DNA of 18,894 nt from Balneolaceae bacterium (GTDB taxonomy: Bacteria > Bacteroidota > Rhodothermia > Balneolales > Balneolaceae). Shown here piece after piece: positions 6,243 through 13,460 of the stretch. The notes under the pieces were generated by a model. The model was not told where the DNA came from. It saw nothing but the letters and a program-made list of their open reading frames with translations, and did not search any database. The stretch is from positions 1-18,894 of the forward strand of contig SKRK01000237.1 of NCBI GenBank assembly GCA_007118525.1, in the 5' to 3' direction. A program made the translations under genes and the position numbers. The first letter of the stretch is position 1, and every line of letters begins with the position of its first letter.

Positions 6243-7358
6243 TTATGCATAGCTATTTAGCATAACCGGCATCACGAGCATTAACATCTCTTCGCCGTCT
6301 TCCTCTACAGCCGGCTTTACGATGCCGGCACGGTTTGGTGTTGAAAACTCAAATGCTGCCTCCTCCCCATCCACATTACTCAGAACATCAGCCAGGTATT
6401 TTGCATTAAAGCCAATCTCCATCTCTCCCGACGCATAGTCGCAGGAGATGGTCTCTTTCGCTTCACTGCTCATATCCAGATCTTCGGCGCGGATAGTGAG
6501 TTTGTCGCTGCCCATTTGAAGACGTATCTGGCGTGTTGTGCTGCTTGAAAAAACAGAAACTCGCCGAACTGTTGCCAGCATTTGGTTCTTATCGATCAAT
6601 AGCTGCTTGTCGTTGTCTCTTGGAATGACTGATTCATAGTTGGGGTACTGCTCGTTAATCAGTCGAGTTATGACGATCGTATTATCGCTCTTAAACTGCG
6701 CGTGATCTTCAGACACTGTAAGATCACAGTTAACGCCGTCGAGGGCTTTAGAGACCAGGTTAAGCGCCTTGTCGGGCACGATAAAGCTGAGAGGCTGCTC
6801 TGATGTGAGGTTTTTGTTTACAAAGCGAACCAGCCGGTGTCCATCGGTGGCTACAAACTTGCTCTCCGTAGCACTTATGTCAAAATAGACCCCCATCATG
6901 GCCGGGCGCAGATCATCAGTTGAAACAGCAAACATGGTCTTTCCGATCGCCTTCTGAATCAATTTGGTATCGGTTGAAAGCGTCAGCCCTTTATTCATAT
7001 CAGGAACTGCCGGGAATTCATCTGCCTCTTCGCCAACCAGTTTGTAATTTCCCTTATCCGTTTTGAACCGCACATTTTGATTGGTATCTACCTCAAAAAA
7101 GACGGAAATGTCGGGCAGTTGCCGAAGAGTTTCCAGCAGGCGCTTTGCAGGTATTGCTACGGCCCCTTCCTCTTCAATATCCGCTTCTATATATTCTATA
7201 ATGGATATCTCAAGATCGGTTGCCGTCAGTTTTAAACGTCCCTCTTCCGATTCAAACAGAATAGTTTCAAGTATGGGCAGGGTTGCCTTGCTCGGAACGG
7301 CTCCAATTACAGCTGATAGCCCCTGGTTTAAGTCACTGCTGGATACATTAAATTTCAT
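6243..7358 (-). CDS. dnaN: DNA polymerase III beta subunit (sliding clamp)
   Basis: The 371-residue product is the ring-shaped processivity clamp that holds replicative polymerase and other DNA-handling proteins on DNA. It shows the full three-domain length. The N-terminus MKFNVSSSDL, followed by SKATLPILETILFE and LTATDLEISI, is diagnostic, as are TDGHRLVRF in the middle domain and the C-terminal MPVML preceding the final residues. I chose the ATG at 7358, because the alternative two codons upstream is a TTG. It heads a minus-strand unit with the SAM hydrolase. dnaA and recF, which often flank dnaN elsewhere, are absent, so this is not an obvious origin region. It is divergent from miaA across a 242-base gap. 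Confidence 0.97.
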   Translation of the reverse strand: MKFNVSSSDLNQGLSAVIGAVPSKATLPILETILFESEEGRLKLTATDLEISIIEYIEADIEEEGAVAIPAKRLLETLRQLPDISVFFEVDTNQNVRFKTDKGNYKLVGEEADEFPAVPDMNKGLTLSTDTKLIQKAIGKTMFAVSTDDLRPAMMGVYFDISATESKFVATDGHRLVRFVNKNLTSEQPLSFIVPDKALNLVSKALDGVNCDLTVSEDHAQFKSDNTIVITRLINEQYPNYESVIPRDNDKQLLIDKNQMLATVRRVSVFSSSTTRQIRLQMGSDKLTIRAEDLDMSSEAKETISCDYASGEMEIGFNAKYLADVLSNVDGEEAAFEFSTPNRAGIVKPAVEEDGEEMLMLVMPVMLNSYA

Positions 7359-7441
7359 AATCAAAGATCAATATTTTGTGTGTCTGAAGGGTCTCACTTA
7401 TCGATTTTTCGCCTCTTTTAAAGACAACTTATACTAACAAA

Positions 7442-7481
7442 TCCTGCTTCTTACCGCAACATTAAAAGTGAAGAAGCAGGA
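7442..7481. repeat. 11-bp inverted repeat between divergent dnaN and miaA
   Basis: TCCTGCTTCTT at 7442-7452 and AAGAAGCAGGA at 7471-7481 are perfect reverse complements around an 18-base spacer. It lies about 85 bases upstream of dnaN and 120 upstream of miaA. It could be an operator for a dimeric regulator acting on both promoters, or a leader hairpin. The rest of the 7359-7600 gap shows no gene, no DnaA box and no strict TAnnTTTG element. Confidence 0.45.
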
Positions 7482-7600
7482 AGGAAAAAGTGAACCGATT
7501 TTATTTACAAACAGGCTCATCCAGGGAGGATTAAAAATTTTGCCTGTGTAGTCTCACATTTCACTTCCGTCTATTTAATTTTAACTTATCTTTCTTACAC

Positions 7601-8533
7601 ATGAAGAAACGCATCATCATTGCCGGCGCTACCGCTTCTGGAAAAAGTTCTTTGGCTGTTTTATTGGCTCAACGCATAGGTGGTGAAATCGTTTCAGTTG
7701 ATTCGAGACAGTGTTACAAACTGCTCGATATCGGCACGGCCAAACCAACTCAGGCAGAGCTTGCGCGCGTGCCACATCATAACGTCTCAATACTTGACCT
7801 GAGGGAAAAAGACTCTGCAGCAGCGTTTTTAATGCGCGCTGAAAAGTATACTGCTGAGATAGAGAGCCGGGACAATAGAGTTATCTTTTGCGGTGGAAGT
7901 ACCCTGCATCTCCAATCGCTGATTCACCCGCTGGATGATATTCCTTCATCAAATCCCGACAACATCAGGCTGCTGAACAGGAGAGCAGATGATGAGGGCG
8001 TTCAGACGCTTTACCGGGAGCTGAGACAGCGTGATCCTGAATACGCACAGTCGATGGATGGAATGAACCGGCAGAGAATTATCCGCGCGCTGGACGTGTG
8101 GATGCAGACTAACACGCCTTTCAGCAGCTTCCATACTAACCGGAAAGTAACCCTCCCAAAAGAGTACTGTTTTTTTGGACTTCATCACCCCAGGAAAGAG
8201 CTCCACAAACGAATTGAACAGCGAACTGACAATATGATAAACCAGGGACTGGTTGAGGAGACCCGTGAAATACTTAACCGGGGTTACAGCCCAAATATTC
8301 AGTCGCTCCAAACCGTTGGCTATAAACAGGCCATTCAGTACCTGAACGATGAAATATCTCACGAACAGATGGTAAAAGATATAAAAACTGCCACGCGCCG
8401 CTATGCCAAGCGGCAGTTAACATGGCTGCGCCGCTGGAACTTCATCGACTGGATCGATATGCAATCAAACAGCATGGATAACGCTGTTGGGTATATCGAA
8501 CAACAGGTAGCGGCTGACGCACAGAAAGGTTAA
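7601..8533 (+). CDS. miaA: tRNA dimethylallyltransferase
   Basis: MiaA transfers a dimethylallyl group to the N6 of A37 in tRNAs reading codons that begin with U. The 310-residue length is normal. The P-loop is GATASGKS at residues 9-16. DSRQCYKLLDIGTAKPT (34-50) is the family's highly conserved segment, with Asp34 as the likely catalytic base. CGGSTLHL at about 104-111 matches the prenyl-donor region, and the C-terminal half has RALDVW, TVGYKQAIQYL and TRRYAKRQLTWLRR, all typical. A slightly unusual His replaces Tyr in the GG-x-x-L-Y motif. It is the first gene of a seven-gene plus-strand cluster; purS follows after 34 bases. Confidence 0.97.
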   Translation: MKKRIIIAGATASGKSSLAVLLAQRIGGEIVSVDSRQCYKLLDIGTAKPTQAELARVPHHNVSILDLREKDSAAAFLMRAEKYTAEIESRDNRVIFCGGSTLHLQSLIHPLDDIPSSNPDNIRLLNRRADDEGVQTLYRELRQRDPEYAQSMDGMNRQRIIRALDVWMQTNTPFSSFHTNRKVTLPKEYCFFGLHHPRKELHKRIEQRTDNMINQGLVEETREILNRGYSPNIQSLQTVGYKQAIQYLNDEISHEQMVKDIKTATRRYAKRQLTWLRRWNFIDWIDMQSNSMDNAVGYIEQQVAADAQKG

Positions 8534-8567
8534 CTTACGGGCTATCCAAAAACAGTGAAACCGAAGC

Positions 8568-8816
8568 ATGTATAAAGCAAAAATAAACGTCACTCTTCGC
8601 AAATCTATCCTTGACCCAAAAGGAAAAGCTGCGCACCATGCACTGCATAATTTAGGCTTAAACAATATAAACGATGTCCGAATAGGCAAGTTCATTGAGA
8701 TGGACATCCGGGCCGATACCGAGAAAGAGGCCTATGAACTTGCAAACACAGCATGCAGTAAGCTGCTTGCAAACGAAGTGATGGAAGATTTTCAAATAGA
8801 AATTGAAAAAAATTAA
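8568..8816 (+). CDS. purS: Phosphoribosylformylglycinamidine synthase subunit PurS
   Basis: The 82-residue protein is the small subunit of the three-part FGAM synthase (PurS, PurQ, PurL) of purine synthesis. It bridges the glutaminase and synthetase and helps channel ammonia. Family marks are the VTLRKSILDPKGKAAHHALHNLG start, NDVRIGKFIEMDI in the centre, and a C-terminal ANTACSKLLANEVMEDFQIE. The length is typical. purQ follows 345 bases later with a clpS-like gene between them. purL, which in this arrangement should be the short form, is not in the window. Confidence 0.95.
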   Translation: MYKAKINVTLRKSILDPKGKAAHHALHNLGLNNINDVRIGKFIEMDIRADTEKEAYELANTACSKLLANEVMEDFQIEIEKN

Positions 8817-8823
8817 TTCTCTG

Positions 8824-9156
8824 ATGCTCTTGGCAAGAACTTATATGACGGTGATGCAGGCAGAATCAGAGCCTGCCAAAACACCTGAAGTTGAAGTGCT
8901 TGATCAAATCGAAGAGGAGGAATCCGTTGATACTCCATGGAAACTTATTCTCTATGATGATGATATTCATACATTCGATGAAGTGATCAACCAGCTGCTT
9001 AAGGCGCTGGGCTGTACCCTTGCAAGGGCCGAAGAGCTGACCCTGAAGGTTCATAACGATGGGAAAGCCCTGGTTTTTGAGGGCAGCTTTGAGGAGTGTC
9101 TTAAAATCAACTCTGTTCTGCAGGAAATTCAACTTATTACAGAAATAAAAGGTTAA
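8824..9156 (+). CDS. clpS: ClpS-like N-degron adaptor of the Clp protease
   Basis: ClpS recognises proteins with destabilising N-terminal residues and delivers them to a ClpA/ClpC-type unfoldase. The core starts at PWKLILYDDDIHTFDEVINQL and continues to a conserved Val-His-x-x-Gly-Lys (the His lines the binding pocket in characterised ClpS) and a VFEGSFEECLKINSVL helix. A flexible acidic N-terminal arm of about 40 residues precedes the core, as in the family. In the pocket the usual Asn-Asp-Asp reads Asp-Asp-Asp, a change that could alter specificity. The start is uncertain: ATG 8824, 8845 or 8854 are all in frame, and a TTG at 8803 would overlap purS. I chose 8824, seven bases after purS. 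It is placed between purS and purQ and is probably co-transcribed with them. Confidence 0.85.
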   Translation: MLLARTYMTVMQAESEPAKTPEVEVLDQIEEEESVDTPWKLILYDDDIHTFDEVINQLLKALGCTLARAEELTLKVHNDGKALVFEGSFEECLKINSVLQEIQLITEIKG

Positions 9157-9160
9157 AACC

Positions 9161-9862
9161 GTGTCAAAAAATATAGGAGTTATTGTTTTCCCGGGTTCAA
9201 ATTGTGATCATGATGCCTATCATGCCATGAAACATGTCATGAATGCAGAAACCACGTTCTTATGGCATAAAGAGAGTGATCTCAGCAATGTAGATCTGCT
9301 TATTGTTCCGGGCGGATTCTCTTACGGAGACTATCTGAGATCTGGCGCCATCGCCAGGTTTTCTCCAATCATGAACTCCGTTGTGGAATATGCCAAAAAG
9401 GGGAATCCCGTTCTTGGAATTTGTAACGGTTTTCAGATCCTTCTGGAAGCGGGGCTTCTGCCCGGCGCCATGCTTCACAACGAAAAACTCAGGTTTATCT
9501 GTAAACAGGTCCATATTCGTGTAGAGAGCACACGCTCTCCATTTACCGGATCGATGGAAAAGGGCCAGGTATTGGAAGTTCCCGTTTCGCACGGCGAAGG
9601 CAACTATTATATCGAAGAGAAGGGGCTTAATGAACTTGAACAGAATGACCAAATCGCTTTTCGCTATTGCGACAAAGATGGAAACATCACTAAAGAGTCT
9701 AACATCAACGGCTCAGTTTCATCCATTGCAGGCATTACCAATGTTGACGGAAACGTACTGGGAATGATGCCGCATCCTGAACGGGCTATGGAAGATGTTC
9801 TGGGCAGCGGAGATGGTAAATTATTCTTCGATTCTGTCTTTAACAGGCTACAACTCGCATAG
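9161..9862 (+). CDS. purQ: Phosphoribosylformylglycinamidine synthase subunit PurQ
   Basis: PurQ is the class I glutamine amidotransferase that supplies ammonia to PurL for FGAM formation. The 233-residue length is normal. The nucleophile is Cys88 in GICNGFQILLEAGLLPG, and the other triad members are His205 and Glu207 in GMMPHPERAME. The N-terminal VIVFPGSNCDHD and the PGGFSYGDYLRSGAIA oxyanion region are diagnostic for PurQ among amidotransferases. The start is a GTG at 9161, five bases after the clpS-like stop. The stop codon at 9860-9862 nearly touches the next gene, indicating tight coupling. Confidence 0.97.
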   Translation: MSKNIGVIVFPGSNCDHDAYHAMKHVMNAETTFLWHKESDLSNVDLLIVPGGFSYGDYLRSGAIARFSPIMNSVVEYAKKGNPVLGICNGFQILLEAGLLPGAMLHNEKLRFICKQVHIRVESTRSPFTGSMEKGQVLEVPVSHGEGNYYIEEKGLNELEQNDQIAFRYCDKDGNITKESNINGSVSSIAGITNVDGNVLGMMPHPERAMEDVLGSGDGKLFFDSVFNRLQLA

Positions 9863-9864
9863 TG

Positions 9865-10896
9865 ATGGACATAGATCTTTTGAAGAGAATCGTTGACGCA
9901 CCGGGTGCACCGGGCCATGAACAGCCTGTTCGCGACCTCATCATATCCATTTTAAAAGATCATGTTGATGAGTTATCCGTTGACCGAATGGGCAACCTGA
10001 TTGTCAGAAAGAAGGGGAACGGGCCTAAGGTAATGGCAGCGGCTCACCTGGATGAAATTTCTCTTATCTCAACAAATGTGGACAGTGACGGCTTTATCCG
10101 CTTCTCCACGCTTGGTGGTTTTGATGCAGAGACCCTGATCACACAGCGCGTTCGGATTCATGGAAATGAGACCCTGACCGGGGTTATTGGCTCCAAACCG
10201 ATCCACATACAGTCAGACACTGAAAAGAAATCCAAATCAAAACTGAGTGATCTTTTTATTGATGCCGGCCTGAAAGCAGACAAGCTTAAAGAGCTGGTTC
10301 CCAATGGCACCCCGATTACACGAGACAAAGATCTTGTTAAAATGGGAGATTGCATTACCTCCAAATCTCTTGACAATCGCATATCGGTTTATATTCTAGT
10401 AGAAGCACTTAAACAAGCTGAGAGCGTCAATTCTGATTTTTATGGTGTATTTACCGTGCAGGAAGAGGTGGGAATACGGGGAGCAAGGGTAGCTGCACAA
10501 GCTGTGCAGCCGGAAATTGGCCTTGCGCTTGATGTTACGCTTGCCAATGATGTGCCCGGAGTAAGCGATCACGACAAATGCACTCTTTTAGGAGAAGGCA
10601 TTGGCATAAAAGTGATGGACAAAAGTATTATCTGCACCCCTTCACTCGTTAGCTACCTTGAGAAACTGGCTAATGCTGAATCTATTCCATACCAGCGGGA
10701 AGTATTGACTGCAGGCGGTACAGACACATCGGCAATGCAATACCTGATGGGTATAGGCAGCCATGTAAGCTCTATCTCCTGTCCTGTCAGGTATATCCAC
10801 AGTACGGCCGAGACCTGTGCGATATCTGACGTTGAAGCCGGCATCAAACTTGCCAAAGCCTGTATCGAACAAATTGGATCTTACAATTTCAAATGA
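9865..10896 (+). CDS. M42-family metallo-aminopeptidase
   Basis: A 343-residue cytoplasmic peptidase of the M42 (glutamyl aminopeptidase / TET / FrvX / CelM) family, which trims amino acids from peptides with two metal ions. The expected metal and catalytic positions are all visible: His61 and Asp63 in AAHLDE, Asp170 in SLDNR, Glu200-Glu201 in [10 protein letters not shown], Asp223 in LALDVT, and His312 in RYIHSTAE. The tetrahedral-particle assembly of relatives is a family property not testable here. The ATG at 9865 begins two bases after the purQ stop; a GTG at 9862 would overlap it by one base. The stop overlaps the lptB start by four bases (ATGA). With clpS close by, the cluster has two proteolysis genes. 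Confidence 0.94.
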   Translation: MDIDLLKRIVDAPGAPGHEQPVRDLIISILKDHVDELSVDRMGNLIVRKKGNGPKVMAAAHLDEISLISTNVDSDGFIRFSTLGGFDAETLITQRVRIHGNETLTGVIGSKPIHIQSDTEKKSKSKLSDLFIDAGLKADKLKELVPNGTPITRDKDLVKMGDCITSKSLDNRISVYILVEALKQAESVNSDFYGVFTVQEEVGIRGARVAAQAVQPEIGLALDVTLANDVPGVSDHDKCTLLGEGIGIKVMDKSIICTPSLVSYLEKLANAESIPYQREVLTAGGTDTSAMQYLMGIGSHVSSISCPVRYIHSTAETCAISDVEAGIKLAKACIEQIGSYNFK

Positions 10897-11651
10897 GTGA
10901 AATTCAAAACAATTTATTAAAACTTCACTGTAAGGAACTCGTTAAGAGCTACCGCAAGAGAGTTGTTGTAGATCACGTGTCAATAAATGTGAATCAGGGG
11001 GAAATAGTTGGCCTTCTGGGGCCCAATGGCGCAGGTAAAACCACCACCTTTTATATGTTTACGGGTATAGTAAAACCCAATTCAGGCAAGGTTTTTCTGA
11101 ATGACAAGAACATCACCCGCAAGCCGATGTACCAGCGGGCACGCATGGGTATCGGCTACCTGGCCCAGGAGGCCAGTGTTTTTCGAAACCTTACTGTTCG
11201 GCAAAATTTGCAGGCCGTACTGGAGTTCCACTCTGTTCCAAAAAAAGAGCTGAATGAGCGGGTAGATCAACTGATTGAAGAGTTTGGCCTGGAAAAGGTG
11301 GTAAACAATAAAGGATACAGCCTTTCGGGTGGTGAACGCCGCAGAACTGAAATTGCGCGGGCATTGGTAACAGACCCTAAATTTATTCTGCTTGATGAAC
11401 CTTTTGCCGGGGTAGATCCCATTGCTGTTGAAGATATTCAGCAAATTGTGGCCGATTTGAAGCATCGCAACATTGGTATTTTTATAACCGATCATAATGT
11501 GCACGAGACCCTTGCAATTACCGATCGCGCCTACCTGATGTTTGAAGGGAAAATACTGCGCGAGGGTACTGCTGAACAGCTGGCAGAAGATGAGGAGGCG
11601 AAAAAACTTTACCTTGGCCGCCAGTTTAAATTAGACCGATATCAATCCTGA
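10893..11651 (+). CDS. lptB: LPS export ABC transporter ATPase LptB
   Basis: LptB powers extraction of lipopolysaccharide from the inner membrane through LptFG. The 252-residue length fits. Motifs are Walker A GPNGAGKT (43-50), Q-loop Gln92 within [11 protein letters not shown] (a LptB hallmark), signature LSGGERRR (144-151), Walker [14 protein letters not shown] (164-176) with catalytic Glu169, and switch His201 in [10 protein letters not shown], again LptB-like. The C-terminus carries the family's LGRQFKLD type end. Its presence implies a Gram-negative cell with LPS. The partner genes lptF, lptG, lptC and lptA are not in the window. The start overlaps the peptidase stop, so it is translationally coupled. 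Confidence 0.97.
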   Translation: MSEIQNNLLKLHCKELVKSYRKRVVVDHVSINVNQGEIVGLLGPNGAGKTTTFYMFTGIVKPNSGKVFLNDKNITRKPMYQRARMGIGYLAQEASVFRNLTVRQNLQAVLEFHSVPKKELNERVDQLIEEFGLEKVVNNKGYSLSGGERRRTEIARALVTDPKFILLDEPFAGVDPIAVEDIQQIVADLKHRNIGIFITDHNVHETLAITDRAYLMFEGKILREGTAEQLAEDEEAKKLYLGRQFKLDRYQS

Positions 11652-11669
11652 TTTGAATAACCTTAAACT

Positions 11670-11987
11670 ATGGATGAGTTAACTGTAGAAGAACTTAAAA
11701 GTAAAATTGAGAATAGTGAGCCGTTCACCCTGCTTGATGTCAGGGAACCGCATGAGTACTTTATGTCTGATCTTGAGGGCACCACCCGAATCCCCATGGA
11801 TGAACTCAAAAACCGGTTAAATGAATTAGAAAAGGATGAAGAGATCATCGTCATGTGCCGGTCAGGAAACCGATCGGCAAATGCTGCAAAAATGCTGCTC
11901 GAGAACGGTTACAAAAAAGCGTTTAATCTGAAAGGCGGCATTAATGAATGGGCCAAAAAGATTGATCCCACATTACCTGAATATTAA
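11670..11987 (+). CDS. Single-domain rhodanese-like sulfurtransferase
   Basis: A 105-residue protein consisting of one rhodanese domain with no signal peptide, so cytoplasmic. The N-terminal LLDVREPHEY and the active-site loop CRSGNRS (Cys63 to Ser69) are characteristic. It is followed by a helix with AAKMLLENGY and the NLKGGINEWAKK end. Such proteins carry persulfide sulfur or act in redox signalling; the partner is unknown. Compared with thiosulfate-specific GlpE/PspE the loop is compatible with sulfur transfer. It begins 18 bases after lptB and ends the cluster, before a terminator-like region facing rho. Confidence 0.93.
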   Translation: MDELTVEELKSKIENSEPFTLLDVREPHEYFMSDLEGTTRIPMDELKNRLNELEKDEEIIVMCRSGNRSANAAKMLLENGYKKAFNLKGGINEWAKKIDPTLPEY

Positions 11988-12011
11988 TCCACATAGCACT
12001 TCGTGGTGTTT

Positions 12012-12055
12012 AGCTCTGCCCGGAGCTCACAACTAATTTTGTGTGAGTTTGTTAT
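12012..12055. terminator. Terminator-like hairpins between convergent rhodanese and rho genes
   Basis: The 83-base convergent gap has two inverted repeats: AGCTC (12012-12016) with GAGCT (12023-12027), and CTCACA (12026-12031) with TGTGAG (12042-12047). The second is followed on the plus strand by TTTGTTATT. The two overlap by two bases and may compete. A role in ending transcription in one or both directions is plausible, but neither stem is strong. Confidence 0.4.
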
Positions 12056-12070
12056 TCAGATCTTATCCTA

Positions 12071-13285
12071 TCAGATTGTTGCTGCTATCTGCTTAAAGAG
12101 TTCCTCGTTACTTTCGGTTCTCTTCATTACCTGCAGCAGCATTTGCATCGACTCTTTGGGCGATTTCTTGAGCAGGAACCTGCGAACCATGTTTCTCTCT
12201 TCAAGTGAATCGGTAATAAATTTATCCTCATTTCGGGTTCCTGAAGCCGCAATGTTAATAGCAGGATAAATTCTGTCGTTTGCGATATCTCTATCCAGAA
12301 CAAGCTCCATATTTCCAGTACCCTTAAACTCTTCAAAGATCAGATCATCCATTCGAGAGTTGGTTTCGATCAGGCAGGTAGCGATAATGGTTAGTGAGCC
12401 GCCGCCTTCAATTTTTCGTGCAGACCCAAAAATCTTTTTCGGTATCTCCAATGCCCTGATATCAAGACCACCCGAGAGCGTACGCCCGCTGTTTGATTGT
12501 GCCGCATTGTAGGCACGCCCGAGCCGTGTAAGTGAATCGATCAACAGAACAGCATGTTGGCCATACTCTGCTTTTCTTTTCACATAACCCAGGGCCATTT
12601 CTGAAATACGCACATGGCTTTCGGTTGGCTTATCGTTCGAAGATGCAAATACTTCAGCATTGGTTGAGCGCAAAAAATCGGTAACCTCTTCCGGTCGCTC
12701 ATCAACAAGTAGTATTCCGGTGTGAATGTCGGGATGATTTTCAGTTAAGCTGCGAGCAATTTTCTTCAGAAGAACAGTTTTACCTGTTCTGGGTGGTGCT
12801 ACTATCAGTGCCCGCTGCCCGCGTCCTATGGGTGTTACAAGGTCTATAACCCTTAGCTCGATATCATCAGCCTGGTAGCCCAGTTTAATATATTCATTGG
12901 GCATGATGGGTGTTTGCAATTCGAATCGGCTCACCCTCTGCCACTGCTCTGCCGGTTTACCGTTTATTCTCTCTATTGAGTGTACATGACGGTTACCACT
13001 TTGATCCTGCTCGAATTCACCTTCAAGAACCAACCCGGATCTCAAATCATGATGTTTCACCTCTTCAGGTTTTAAAAACGGATCTTTTGGATCAAAACTG
13101 AATTCAAAATCGATTCTTCGAATAAAACCGTATCCCTTTTGAGTAATCTCAAGAATGCCGTTATAGCGACCCCCAATTCTGGTTTGTTGATTATGATGAA
13201 ACTGGGGTACAAAACCGGTTTTTTTACTTCCCTTACTTTTCCCTTTTGGTTTAACCCGGCCTTTATTTTTTCGTGAGCGTGCCAT
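12071..13285 (-). CDS. rho: Transcription termination factor Rho
   Basis: Rho is the hexameric RNA-dependent ATPase that ends transcription of untranslated RNA. The 404-residue protein aligns along its length with standard Rho. The RNA-binding OB domain covers about 40-110, with the GYGFIRR aromatic patch at 51-57. Walker A is APPRTGKT (163-170), DERPEEV (195-201) carries the catalytic Glu, Walker B is HAVLLIDSLTRLGRAYN (244-260), the R-loop/Q-loop region includes GSARKIEGGGSLTIIATCLIETNS, and the arginine finger is Arg351 in SGTR. The first 30 residues are almost entirely Lys/Arg/Gly/Ser instead of the usual helical Rho_N bundle. It lies downstream of the TPR gene beyond a terminator-like hairpin, so it probably has its own promoter in the 175-base gap. 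Confidence 0.97.
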   Translation of the reverse strand: MARSRKNKGRVKPKGKSKGSKKTGFVPQFHHNQQTRIGGRYNGILEITQKGYGFIRRIDFEFSFDPKDPFLKPEEVKHHDLRSGLVLEGEFEQDQSGNRHVHSIERINGKPAEQWQRVSRFELQTPIMPNEYIKLGYQADDIELRVIDLVTPIGRGQRALIVAPPRTGKTVLLKKIARSLTENHPDIHTGILLVDERPEEVTDFLRSTNAEVFASSNDKPTESHVRISEMALGYVKRKAEYGQHAVLLIDSLTRLGRAYNAAQSNSGRTLSGGLDIRALEIPKKIFGSARKIEGGGSLTIIATCLIETNSRMDDLIFEEFKGTGNMELVLDRDIANDRIYPAINIAASGTRNEDKFITDSLEERNMVRRFLLKKSPKESMQMLLQVMKRTESNEELFKQIAATI

Positions 13286-13358
13286 GTACCATTTTTTTAA
13301 TTAGTAATATTTGTTCTTCGGCTTGTTGGTAAATGTTGTTGTCTGTAATTAGAAGAGC

Positions 13359-13370
13359 GCAGAATTCTGC
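13359..13370. repeat. 12-bp perfect palindrome upstream of rho
   Basis: GCAGAATTCTGC is a perfect palindrome lying 74-85 bases before the rho start codon. It may be a regulator site or part of an autoregulatory leader; no function can be read from sequence alone. Confidence 0.35.
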
Positions 13371-13395
13371 TGAGTTGCAAAATCGAAGAATGGAG

Positions 13396-13423
13396 AAAGT
13401 GACGTCCATTCGGGCATCACTTT
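13396..13423 (-). terminator. Probable intrinsic terminator between the TPR gene and rho
   Basis: On the plus strand AAAGTGA (13396-13402) pairs with TCACTTT (13417-13423). Inside, GTCC (13404-13407) pairs with GGGC (13412-13415), with one wobble, around a 4-base ATTC loop; a single C-A mismatch separates the two stems. The A-rich 5' flank and T-rich 3' arm are typical of a bidirectional intrinsic terminator. It lies 38 bases after the TPR stop. Confidence 0.55.
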
Positions 13424-13460
13424 ATTTAACAAGATAAGGAAGGAAATTGGTTATCAAAAA

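Noticed and set aside
7359..7600. A replication origin next to dnaN
   Set aside because: No DnaA boxes, no dnaA or recF neighbours and no AT-rich unwinding repeat were seen; only one inverted repeat is present.
9260..9652. A 130-codon open frame on the minus strand inside purQ
   Set aside because: Antisense to an intact purQ with all catalytic residues; no domain is visible in its translation.
12003..12269. A plus-strand open frame overlapping the 3' end of rho
   Set aside because: Hydrophobic and serine-rich translation with no motif, and it overlaps the conserved rho C-terminus on the other strand.
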